Assembly: GCF_014651495.1 (NCBI RefSeq)
Contig: NZ_BMWZ01000006.1
Coordinates: 136,697 to 200,696 of the forward strand
From: Algibacter mikhailovii
GTDB lineage: Bacteria > Bacteroidota > Bacteroidia > Flavobacteriales > Flavobacteriaceae
Direction of reading: 5' to 3'
DNA length: 64,000 nt
Part shown: positions 27,167-35,801 of the stretch, piece by piece
Numbering within the stretch: the stretch's first letter is position 1
How the letters are laid out: each line of letters opens with the position of its first letter
Notes under the pieces: generated by a model
What the model was told of the DNA's origin: nothing
Database searches by the model: none
What the model saw: the letters and a program-made list of their open reading frames with translations, nothing else
Program-made: the position numbers and the translations under genes

Positions 27167-29119
27167 ATGAAAAATATATGTTTTATTTTTATAACTTTTT
27201 TCTGCTCAACTCAACTGTGTTTAGCCAATGTAATCGTTGCAGATATATTTACTAATAACATGGTATTGCAACGTAATCTCAATTTAAAGATTTGGGGAAA
27301 TGCAGAACCTGGTGAAAAAGTAATGGTTAGTTTCAATGGACAAAAACAAAAATCCAAGGCCAATACGTTTGGAAAATGGTCTGTAGTTTTAGACCCAATG
27401 AAAGCAGTAAAAGAGCCATTAATTATGACAGTTCATGGCAATAATGTGATAGAACTTAAGAATATTTTAATTGGTGATGTTTGGGTTTGTTCTGGTCAGT
27501 CAAATATGCAAATGAAGGTGTCAGAATGTATCGATGCTGAGAATGAAATAAAGGCGGCAAATTATCCCAACTTAAGACTTTTTGAAGTGCCCAGAACAGT
27601 TAGTAATACCCCTGTAGATCATATAGCAAATGCATCATGGAAGGTATGTACACCAGAAACAATAAAAAATTTCTCAGCAGCAGGTTATTTTTTTGGTAGA
27701 GATCTACAGAAAGAAATTGATGTTCCCATAGGTTTGATACATACATCATGGGGAGCTACATGTGTGGAGACCTGGACCTCTAAAGCGTCTATAACAAAAC
27801 TTCCAAAATATGGAGATTTTGGAACAAGAATAGATCATTATGACGAAACAACAGCGTCACAAAAATTTGAGGATAATCTAAAAAAAGCCATAGGCAAATT
27901 TCCAGAAAAAGAATTGGGTATGGAGGAAAATTGGATGCAACCAAATACAGATAGAAGTACTTGGAATACCATTGAACTTCCAACCTTATGGGAAAATGCT
28001 GGTTACCAAAGATTGAATGGTCTTGTGTGGTTTAGTATCGATTTTAACTTAACTGAAACCGACATAGGCAGTGGAGCACAGTTACACTTAGGTAAAATCC
28101 ATGATTCAGACATCACATGGGTTAACGGCCAAAAAATTGGTGGAATGAACTGGAGTAATAATGTTGAGCGAGTATATGCTGTACCTTCTAAAATTTTAAA
28201 GGTTGGAAAAAACAATATTTCGGTTCGTGTTGAAGATAAGTATTATAAGGGAGGGTTTGCAAGTAAAGCTAATAAGCTGTTTTTTCAAATGGGAAAAAAG
28301 AAGATCCCATTAAGTGGAAATTGGAAAATGAAGGTAGATAAAGTTATACCAGATTTTAAACCATTACCAAACGATGTGCCTAGCTTACTCTACAATGCCA
28401 TGATTCATCCTCTTATTCCATATGGAATTAAAGGTGCTATATGGTATCAAGGTGAATCAAATACACCAAGATCAAAGGAATATGAGATAACCTTCCCAAA
28501 TATGATTAACAACTGGCGAGAAGATTGGGGTCAAGGCAATTTTCCGTTTCTGTTTGTTCAATTGGCTAATTTTCAAGTAGCTAAAAGCACTCCAAAAGAG
28601 GATGCCTGGGCAGAATTGCGTGAATCGCAAACCAAAACATTACGTGTTATAAATACAGGAATGGCGGTAGCAATTGATATAGGTGACGCCAATAATATTC
28701 ATCCTTTAAACAAGCAAGATGTTGGGAATAGACTGATGTTTTCTGCACTCAAAGTTGCCTATGGTAAGGATATAGTTCATTCAGGACCCATTTATCAATC
28801 TATGCAAATAGAAGACAATAAAGTCATTATTAGTTTTGATCATGCAGGGTCAGGGCTTCTAGTCAAGAATAAACATGGTTATATCAATGAATTTGAAATA
28901 GCAGGAGACGATAAAAAATTCTATTGGGCTAAAGCAAAATTAGATGGTAATCAAATTATCGTTTGGTCTGATGACGTTAATAAACCTGTAGCAGTAAGAT
29001 TTGCTTGGTCTATGAATCCTGCTGAATTTAATTTATACAATAAGGAAGGATTACCGGCCTCTCCTTTTAGAACTGATGATTGGGAAGGAGTTACAGATGG
29101 AAAGTCATTTGACGATTAA
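27167..29119 (+). CDS. Sialate O-acetylesterase-like SGNH esterase with inserted jelly-roll domain
   Basis: A 650-residue secreted carbohydrate esterase of the SASA (sialate O-acetylesterase-like) group. After the signal peptide, VADIFTNNMVLQRNLNLKIW is the typical N-terminal beta domain. The catalytic serine is S112 in SGQSNM; GAIWYQGESN is the block III equivalent; the Asp/His pair is D507/H512 in DANNIHPLNKQD. Between about 270 and 375 a GH2-type jelly-roll is inserted (LVWFSIDFNLTETDIG; ITWVNGQKIGGMNW), as seen in many Bacteroidota members. It probably removes O-acetyl groups, not necessarily from sialic acid, and here presumably from the algal glycan. The next sulfatase follows by 10 bp. 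Confidence 0.92.
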   Translation: MKNICFIFITFFCSTQLCLANVIVADIFTNNMVLQRNLNLKIWGNAEPGEKVMVSFNGQKQKSKANTFGKWSVVLDPMKAVKEPLIMTVHGNNVIELKNILIGDVWVCSGQSNMQMKVSECIDAENEIKAANYPNLRLFEVPRTVSNTPVDHIANASWKVCTPETIKNFSAAGYFFGRDLQKEIDVPIGLIHTSWGATCVETWTSKASITKLPKYGDFGTRIDHYDETTASQKFEDNLKKAIGKFPEKELGMEENWMQPNTDRSTWNTIELPTLWENAGYQRLNGLVWFSIDFNLTETDIGSGAQLHLGKIHDSDITWVNGQKIGGMNWSNNVERVYAVPSKILKVGKNNISVRVEDKYYKGGFASKANKLFFQMGKKKIPLSGNWKMKVDKVIPDFKPLPNDVPSLLYNAMIHPLIPYGIKGAIWYQGESNTPRSKEYEITFPNMINNWREDWGQGNFPFLFVQLANFQVAKSTPKEDAWAELRESQTKTLRVINTGMAVAIDIGDANNIHPLNKQDVGNRLMFSALKVAYGKDIVHSGPIYQSMQIEDNKVIISFDHAGSGLLVKNKHGYINEFEIAGDDKKFYWAKAKLDGNQIIVWSDDVNKPVAVRFAWSMNPAEFNLYNKEGLPASPFRTDDWEGVTDGKSFDD

Positions 29120-29129
29120 AAAAATATTT

Positions 29130-30578
29130 ATGAAAAAATCAATGATTCTAACTACTCTTTTATTATTTCTTCTCACGTGTAGAGGTATGAGTCAAGAATC
29201 TGATTACTCATTTGAACAAAAAACAAACTTCATCATTTTCTTAACAGATGATCAAGGCTATAATGACGTAGGGTGCTATGGAGCGAAAAATATAAAAACA
29301 CCAAATTTGGATCTTATGGCTAAAGAGGGCATGCGGTTTACCAGTTTTTATGCCCAGCCACTTTGTGGGCCATCCAGAGTGGCATTACTTACAGGAAGTT
29401 ATCCAATTCGAGTTGCAGAACCGGGTAATTCAAAAAGTTTTCATCCAAAATTGCATCCCAAAGAAATTACCATAGCTGAAGTATTAAAGACTAAAGGCTA
29501 TCGAACTGCTTGTATAGGCAAGTGGCATGCCGGAGAAACCCAAGTACAAATGCCCTTAAAACAAGGATTTGATTATTACTACGGCACTCCCAAATACAAT
29601 GGGAATTCAAAATTAATAGAACAGTCTCCACATCGAAGTCATATATTGAGAAATAATGATACATTGATGGTGGTTAATACTGTTGAGGAAATGGGGCAGC
29701 TCACAAAAAAGTATACAAAAGAGGCCATAAATTTTATTAAACGAAACAAAACATCGCCATTCTTCCTTTACCTAGCTCATAATATGCCGCATGTTCCTAT
29801 TAGTGCTTCGGAACAATTTCGAGGGAAGTCTGAAGGAGGTTTATATGGAGACGTTATAAAAGAACTGGATTGGAGTATGGGAGAGGTTCTAAAAACATTA
29901 AGAGAGGAAGGACTTGAAGAAAATACATTAGTGATTTTTGTGTCTGATAATGGCCCATGGATTGAAGAAAAAATAGGAGATCATGCGGGCAGTGCATTTC
30001 CGCTTAGAGGTAGTAAAGCACAAACGTGGGAGGGTGGTGTTCGCGTACCAGCAATTATGCGATGGAAAGGAAAAATTGAAGAAGGTCTTGTTAATGATGA
30101 ATTGGTTACTACAATGGATTTTCTACCAACTTTTTCTGAAATTTCCGGGGCAAAAATTTCACAGGAATTAACTATTGATGGAAAAAGTTTTAACGATGTA
30201 ATTCAAAATAATGGAAATAGTAAACACGATAAATTTTATTATTACGCGTATACTCATCTACAAGGTGTAAGAGATGATCAATGGAAATTAGTAATACCTC
30301 GTGTTGAAAAACCTGGTTATATGAAATGGAGAGGCAGAAAAATAGATGCCGTTAAAGAAATACAATTATTTAATTTGAAGAACGACAAAGAAGAACAACA
30401 CAATTTGGCCTACCAAAATCCTGAAAAAGTAAAAGAATTGATGGCCTTGATGGAAGCTGGTAGAATAGAATTAGGAGATCATGATGTGATTGGAGAAGGT
30501 GCTCGATTTTTTGATAATGACACCAAGACAAAGCGAATTGAAGAGTTTAATAAATGGAAAAATAATATTAAAGAATAG
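29130..30578 (+). CDS. S1 family sulfatase, secreted
   Basis: A 482-residue sulfatase. I prefer ATG 29130 (MKKSMILTTLLLFLLTC...) because the longer frame from 29076 overlaps the esterase gene and puts 18 polar residues before the signal. The DD motif is TDDQGYNDVG. The formylglycine cysteine is C79 in CGPSRVALLTGSYPIR. GKWHAG replaces the more usual GKWHLG. FVSDNGPW carries the metal-binding Asp/Asn, and a C-terminal QLFNLKNDKEEQHNLAYQ closes the domain. The gap after this gene (343 bp) contains a decayed coding remnant, which breaks the otherwise tight gene spacing. Its relation to the other sulfatases suggests a separate subfamily. Confidence 0.92.
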   Translation: MKKSMILTTLLLFLLTCRGMSQESDYSFEQKTNFIIFLTDDQGYNDVGCYGAKNIKTPNLDLMAKEGMRFTSFYAQPLCGPSRVALLTGSYPIRVAEPGNSKSFHPKLHPKEITIAEVLKTKGYRTACIGKWHAGETQVQMPLKQGFDYYYGTPKYNGNSKLIEQSPHRSHILRNNDTLMVVNTVEEMGQLTKKYTKEAINFIKRNKTSPFFLYLAHNMPHVPISASEQFRGKSEGGLYGDVIKELDWSMGEVLKTLREEGLEENTLVIFVSDNGPWIEEKIGDHAGSAFPLRGSKAQTWEGGVRVPAIMRWKGKIEEGLVNDELVTTMDFLPTFSEISGAKISQELTIDGKSFNDVIQNNGNSKHDKFYYYAYTHLQGVRDDQWKLVIPRVEKPGYMKWRGRKIDAVKEIQLFNLKNDKEEQHNLAYQNPEKVKELMALMEAGRIELGDHDVIGEGARFFDNDTKTKRIEEFNKWKNNIKE

Positions 30579-30579
30579 A

Positions 30580-30845
30580 ACTATTAGAAAATTGCTATAT
30601 GCGATGGCGATGTTGCCTGAAAATATATTAGGAGAATTAGATACTTCAGCAAAATTGGTTAATGTTCTTATGATTAAGACGGATTTAGCAATTCCATATA
30701 CTTCGGTGTTTTTTCAGTTAGATTGTGGGTAATGGTATGGTGATATAGAACTGCAAATGAGGGCGATAAAAGGAATCACGAACTTTTTGATGCCAAAAGT
30801 AATATCAGAAAAGAATTCTTCTTCTCATATTTTGATAATATTTAA
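30580..30845 (+). pseudogene. Decayed gene remnant, perhaps a sulfatase C-terminus
   Basis: The gap holds protein-like sequence broken by a stop and a frameshift. One frame reads AMLPENILGELDTS...AIPYTSVFFQLDCG, then TAA at 30730-30732, then WYGDIEL in the same frame. The reading then shifts to NEGDKRNHELFDAKSNIRKE and ends DNI-stop at 30843-30845. Joined, this reads like the tail of a secreted enzyme. The NHELFDAKSNIRKE stretch loosely recalls the 'ELYDLKxDxxE' end of S1 sulfatases, but the match is weak. No start or active site survives. The rest of the gap (30846-30921) holds only a short hairpin before the next start codon. Confidence 0.5.
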
Positions 30846-30921
30846 GTGAGATAGGATAACAGTTAAATGTCAATCCACAATCCATTCATGTAGCTTAGGG
30901 TGCTTAAAAACGCCTAAGTTT

Positions 30922-33378
30922 ATGATAAGAAAAATACTTTGTAATTTATTAATAATTTGCACAATCTCTACAGTATCTTTTGCGCAATTAGATACTAAAA
31001 TAGAGGCTGAGGATACTACAAATTTCACAGAATTATCAGGCACTACAGTTTTAAAACCGGGTACTGGAAATGCATCAGGCCCCTCTGGCGGAGCATGGGT
31101 TTTATTGAAAAATGGTCCAAATGGTTCTTTAAAAATAACGGTAAATAGTATTCCTAATGCTGGTTCATATAAGTTAAATATCTATTATTTTAATAATGCA
31201 GCTAGTCAAAATGTTGACTTTAAAGTAAACGATGTTAGCGAAACTCTTGTTCTAAGTCCGTCTAATTGGGAATATCAAGGTTTAGCTCAACGTACAAGTG
31301 TGGATGTGAATTTAAATGTAGGCACAAATACTTTTACGTTTACGCGGATGACTCAAAATATTCATTTAGATTATTTTACCGTCACTACGGAAATTCCGGC
31401 ACCCATTGTTCATACGTATTATGTTAGTAACGATGGAAATGATGCCAATGATGGAATTTCAGAAAGTACACCTTGGAAAACCTTAACTAAAGCAAGTTCG
31501 GTTACTCAATCAGGAGGTCTATTACAACCGGGAGGGAAATTACTATTCAACAAGGGAGATACATTTATTGGCCAATTGATTATTGGTTGTTCAGGAACCG
31601 AAGAAAACCCCATTGAAATTGGTAGTTATGGCACAGGAGACAAGCCTATTTTAACAGGTGTTGGTGCTAATATGGGGAACAATAATGATGGTGATGCTGC
31701 TGAAGTGATAAAAATGACAAATACCAGTCATATTCTTATGAATGATCTTCACATTACTAATGACAGGAAAGTAGGTCTTGGATGGAATGGTTCTGGAAAT
31801 AAATCATATGGTATCTATTTAACAGCAAACAAGTGGGGAGGTAGATCAAAAGGTCTTACGTTTAGAAACCTTGAATTTGTAAACATTTATGGTGTTGATA
31901 TGATTAACTGGGAAGGCGTTGTAGACACTGAGAACTATAAAGCGCAAGCCTTCTTTTTTGATTCTCAAGAAAACCATGATGGATCAACAGAGCCAGGAGC
32001 TACTGAAGTTGGAATAGATGACGTTTTAATTGAGAACTGTTATTTCAAAAATTTAGGAGGTTCAGGAATTACTATAAGGCATTTAGGAGGCTATGATTCT
32101 AACGGACCTTCAGAACGAAATCAGAATTATATTATAAGAAACAATCATTTTGAAGATATGGGTGGAGACGGTGTAGTCTTTGCTTCAGTTTATAATGGAT
32201 TGGTTGAAAATAATGAATATCATGATATAGGTTTAGGTGATAAAAACAATGCCTCCGACCGCTTATTTGGAAGAGGAGAAGGCTGTTGGATTTGGGATTC
32301 TTGGAATATAATTGTCCAATACAATAAACAATACAGAAACAAAGGGTTTGGTGATACCTATGGTGCTGGTGGTCATGTTGATTTCTTTTGTAAAGATGTC
32401 ATTTTTCAATACAACTATAGTGAAGACACTGATGGCGGTTTTGTTGAAATATTAGGAGACTGTGATAACACTACATTTAGACATAATGTAAGTGTAAATG
32501 ATGGACACAGAACAGCGCATCATAATTATACTATATGGTTATCTGGTTATGTAGGAACAGGGAAAACCCCTGTGCCTTCGAGAAATAATTATGTTTATAA
32601 TAATACGGTTTATGTTAATAATGCAGCATTGACGCCTCAAATTTCAATATTCGCCGAGGATACATACATCTATAATAATGTTTTTATGTACTTAAACGGG
32701 AGTTCCATGGGAATAAGAAACGAAGATGGTGTTAATGGGTTTTTGGAGGATATGCAAAACGGAGGTGTGTTGGAAGTTTCAAATAATATGTTTCAAGGCA
32801 ACATAAATGCATCTTTTAAAAATAAGGACAACGCGAAATTAGATAATGCTTGGCCATCATTTTCATCACCACCTGGAAAATCACCAGGAGATGCTAATGG
32901 TTCAAGTGATATATATGATATAAGTAACACTAGTGTGTTAAAAGATGCTGGTAAGCAGTTTACACCACCAGTATTTCCAATGGCAGGGCAAGGCATTTTT
33001 GCTAATATAACATCAAATGCATCAGATGATGGATTTGGAAATGCAGTAAATCCTACTAAAAACCCAAATATTGGAGCAAGTAATTCTCATAATTCAAATG
33101 TACTTGGCATTGAAAATTTTAATGAACTGCCAAAAGTTTTTAAACTATTCCCTAATCCTGTTAAAGAAGATGTTAATATTCAAATATTAAAGCCAATTTC
33201 TGAGGCAGATGTGTCATTTTATGATGTTCAAGGGCGATTTGTTTATGGCATTTCTAAGGTAGTTCCTAATCAAAATATGAAAATAGAATTACCTAATTCT
33301 ATAAAAAATGGCATTTATTTTATTCGAATTTCTGATGGTCAGGAAGTGCAAACAACGCGTTTTATTTTATACAGATAA
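30922..33378 (+). CDS. CBM6/35-like + parallel beta-helix + T9SS tail, putative secreted depolymerase
   Basis: An 818-residue three-part extracellular protein. An SPI signal (VSFAQ) leads to a beta-sandwich carbohydrate-binding module at about 25-155, with the CBM6/CBM35 pattern of N-terminal IEAED, GGAWVLLKNG, INIYYFNN-type strands and a C-terminal LDYFTV. The beta-helix (about 170-700) starts YYVSNDGNDANDGISESTPW and carries GRGEGCWIWDS (about 450), HVDFFCKD (about 485), YSEDTDGGFVEILGD and HNVSVNDGHR. A T9SS type A sorting domain ends the protein (FKLFPNPVKEDVNI; GIYFIRISDGQ). The T9SS tail means export to the surface or medium, suited to first attack on the intact polymer. The 33385 gene is a tandem homologue 6 bp downstream. 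No CAZy family is assigned. Confidence 0.88.
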   Translation: MIRKILCNLLIICTISTVSFAQLDTKIEAEDTTNFTELSGTTVLKPGTGNASGPSGGAWVLLKNGPNGSLKITVNSIPNAGSYKLNIYYFNNAASQNVDFKVNDVSETLVLSPSNWEYQGLAQRTSVDVNLNVGTNTFTFTRMTQNIHLDYFTVTTEIPAPIVHTYYVSNDGNDANDGISESTPWKTLTKASSVTQSGGLLQPGGKLLFNKGDTFIGQLIIGCSGTEENPIEIGSYGTGDKPILTGVGANMGNNNDGDAAEVIKMTNTSHILMNDLHITNDRKVGLGWNGSGNKSYGIYLTANKWGGRSKGLTFRNLEFVNIYGVDMINWEGVVDTENYKAQAFFFDSQENHDGSTEPGATEVGIDDVLIENCYFKNLGGSGITIRHLGGYDSNGPSERNQNYIIRNNHFEDMGGDGVVFASVYNGLVENNEYHDIGLGDKNNASDRLFGRGEGCWIWDSWNIIVQYNKQYRNKGFGDTYGAGGHVDFFCKDVIFQYNYSEDTDGGFVEILGDCDNTTFRHNVSVNDGHRTAHHNYTIWLSGYVGTGKTPVPSRNNYVYNNTVYVNNAALTPQISIFAEDTYIYNNVFMYLNGSSMGIRNEDGVNGFLEDMQNGGVLEVSNNMFQGNINASFKNKDNAKLDNAWPSFSSPPGKSPGDANGSSDIYDISNTSVLKDAGKQFTPPVFPMAGQGIFANITSNASDDGFGNAVNPTKNPNIGASNSHNSNVLGIENFNELPKVFKLFPNPVKEDVNIQILKPISEADVSFYDVQGRFVYGISKVVPNQNMKIELPNSIKNGIYFIRISDGQEVQTTRFILYR

Positions 33379-33384
33379 TTAATT

Positions 33385-35799
33385 ATGAAAAGCATGTTTT
33401 CAATTAAAAACATTAATCTTCTTATTTTTCTTTTAACCTCGTATTTGTCAATGGCTCAATTAGATACTAATATTGAGGCGGAAACAACAACCTTTACTGG
33501 GAATTATGAGGTAAAGAACAATGCTAATGCTTCCGGAGGTACATTTATAGCCTTAAAGAATACATCATCCTTAGCATTTAGTGCTAACGGAATTCCTGAA
33601 GCAGGACTTTATAGGTTGGAGGTATATCATTTTAATGGCGGAAAAGCACAGGATATTACTTTGAAAGTAAATGGTTCAAGTTCAACGGTAACCTTGCAGC
33701 CTTCAAACTGGGCTTTTGAAGGGGCTGCTCAAGTGACTAGTTTAGAGGTCAATTTAAATGCCGGAAGTAACACAATTAAGTTGGAGTATTTAAACGTTAG
33801 TATTTCCTTAGATTATTTTAAAATTACCCAAGAAATAATCAACGTTCCTGATCCAAACCCTAACCCATTGCTGTCAGATATTTATTACATCAGTAATGAC
33901 GGTAATGATGACAATGATGGTTTATCTGAAAGTTCTTCCTGGAAAACTTTAGATAGAGTTTCACAGGCTTTGGCCAACAATTCAGGCAGCGGTTGGGTAC
34001 TTCCAGGAAATAAAATTTTATTCAAGAGAGGTGATACTTTTTATGGTCATTTAATTGTGAACAGATCAGGTACAACCGACGAATTAATTGAAATTTCTAG
34101 TTATGGCGATGTTAATGATGAATACCCAATTATTTCAGGCTCAGGAGGAGATATTACAGGTGGTGATTATTTTGAAGCTATTACATTAACCAATTCAAGT
34201 AATTTATTGATTACAAAGATTTGGGTAAAAAATGATAGAAAAGATGGAAGTAGATATACCTATGGCGAGGAAACCAGCTTTGGAATTAAAGTGGTGGCTA
34301 ATAAATGGGGAGGAGTTACAAGTAATTTAATCTTCAGAGATGTTAAAGTATCAGATGTTTTTGGAGTAACCATTCCGCCACCATCTGAATTTAACTCTTT
34401 AAAAGCTACGGGTATCAGATTTGAATCAGAAGAGAACGAACCAGATTTAGATGTGGCCATTACAGATGTGTTAATTGAAGATTCCTATTTCACACATATT
34501 GGTAAAGCCGGTGTTTGGGCTATTCATAAAGGGAATACAGACGAGGCTGATGATGCTATAAATAGAAATCAAAATTTTGTAATTAAAAACAACACCTTTT
34601 TTCAAACAGGTGGGTCTGGCGTTATCCTATCTAAGGTGCATAAGGCCCTCGTTGAAAATAATGATTTTGATCATACAGGTTATAGTGATGGAGTAGAAGG
34701 ACGTCTTGCAGGTAGAGGTAGTGGCATGTGGGTTTGGAGTTGCCGTAATGTTGTAGCACAATATAACAGGTCATATAGCATACGCGGTCCAGGAGACTCT
34801 TATGGTATGCATATGGATTTCAACAACAAGAACATCATATTTCAATACAATTATAGTGAAGATAGTGAAGGTGGCTTTTGTGAAATTTTAGGAAATAATT
34901 ACAATTCAGTCTATAGATTTAATGTTAGTATGAATGATGGTTTTAGAGATTTTCATGGCTATACACTATGGATTTCTGGTTATGTTGGTACAGGAAAACC
35001 AGCTGTCAGATCCGATGAAAACTATATTTATAACAACACAATTTTCTTAAATAATAGTATTTATACACCTCGTATTTCAATCTATGCTTTAAATACTTAT
35101 GTCTACAATAACATATTTGTAGCTTCAAATGGAGCAACAATTGGGTATGATTCGGTAAGTGACCCTAGCGGGAAGCCCGGTGTTTCTATTGATGTGGGAA
35201 GTGGTTCTTTTATTATGGAGAATAACTTATTAGAAGGCGATATTCATGATGATTTTACAAGTTTTGGAACAAATTCTGTTACAGGATCTCCAGTATTTGT
35301 AAATGAAGGAGGGCAAATAAAAGAAGATTACATCCTTCAATTTGGAAGTCCAGCAATAGATAAAGGAAAAAGTTTTCCAGAACCTTCATTTCCTCTGGCA
35401 GGCTCAGGTATATTCTCTGATATTTCAGATAAGCCTATCGCAGATAGCTTTGGAGAAAAAGTGGATGTGACACATGTTATCCCAAATATTGGTGCTAGCA
35501 ACGCTTTTAACGCCGAAAATACATTAGAAATTGATAAGCTTAATAACATCCAAAATATATTCAGAATTTATCCTAACCCAGTAAAAGGTGATATTAACTT
35601 AACTATAGCACAGGATTATCAAAATGCTGAGGTAGGTGTCTTTGATATCATGGGGAAGCAAGTTTATTCAACCCTCAAAGAGTCGCTCAGGAATAATGAT
35701 AGAATTAAAATACCAAATAATGTGAAGAATGGTATTTATATCTTAAAAATTAGAGCAAAGAATAAAGTACAATCCCAACAATTTATTTTGTATCGATAG
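33385..35799 (+). CDS. CBM6/35-like + parallel beta-helix + T9SS tail, tandem paralogue
   Basis: An 804-residue paralogue of the preceding gene with the same order: SPI signal (SMAQ), CBM6/35-like module at about 25-150 (IEAETTTF; GGTFIALKN; LDYFKITQE), a proline-rich linker (VPDPNPNPL), beta-helix from about 170 (YYISNDGNDDNDGLSESSSW), and T9SS tail (FRIYPNPVKGDINL; GIYILKIRAKN). The signature block is GRGSGMWVWS (about 443), HMDFNNKN (about 475), YSEDSEGGFCEILGNN and FNVSMNDGFR. The HxDF aspartate and the EILG glutamate are conserved with the copies at 22891 and 30922. The repeat architecture and secretion tag suggest endo-acting depolymerases or binding proteins working outside the cell. 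The next gene begins 2 bp after the stop. Confidence 0.88.
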   Translation: MKSMFSIKNINLLIFLLTSYLSMAQLDTNIEAETTTFTGNYEVKNNANASGGTFIALKNTSSLAFSANGIPEAGLYRLEVYHFNGGKAQDITLKVNGSSSTVTLQPSNWAFEGAAQVTSLEVNLNAGSNTIKLEYLNVSISLDYFKITQEIINVPDPNPNPLLSDIYYISNDGNDDNDGLSESSSWKTLDRVSQALANNSGSGWVLPGNKILFKRGDTFYGHLIVNRSGTTDELIEISSYGDVNDEYPIISGSGGDITGGDYFEAITLTNSSNLLITKIWVKNDRKDGSRYTYGEETSFGIKVVANKWGGVTSNLIFRDVKVSDVFGVTIPPPSEFNSLKATGIRFESEENEPDLDVAITDVLIEDSYFTHIGKAGVWAIHKGNTDEADDAINRNQNFVIKNNTFFQTGGSGVILSKVHKALVENNDFDHTGYSDGVEGRLAGRGSGMWVWSCRNVVAQYNRSYSIRGPGDSYGMHMDFNNKNIIFQYNYSEDSEGGFCEILGNNYNSVYRFNVSMNDGFRDFHGYTLWISGYVGTGKPAVRSDENYIYNNTIFLNNSIYTPRISIYALNTYVYNNIFVASNGATIGYDSVSDPSGKPGVSIDVGSGSFIMENNLLEGDIHDDFTSFGTNSVTGSPVFVNEGGQIKEDYILQFGSPAIDKGKSFPEPSFPLAGSGIFSDISDKPIADSFGEKVDVTHVIPNIGASNAFNAENTLEIDKLNNIQNIFRIYPNPVKGDINLTIAQDYQNAEVGVFDIMGKQVYSTLKESLRNNDRIKIPNNVKNGIYILKIRAKNKVQSQQFILYR

Positions 35800-35801
35800 A
35801 A

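Noticed and set aside
27167-29119. True sialic acid metabolism implied by the 'sialate O-acetylesterase' fold
   Set aside because: No sialidase, sialic acid lyase or transporter is present; the family name is historical and the context is a sulfated algal glycan.
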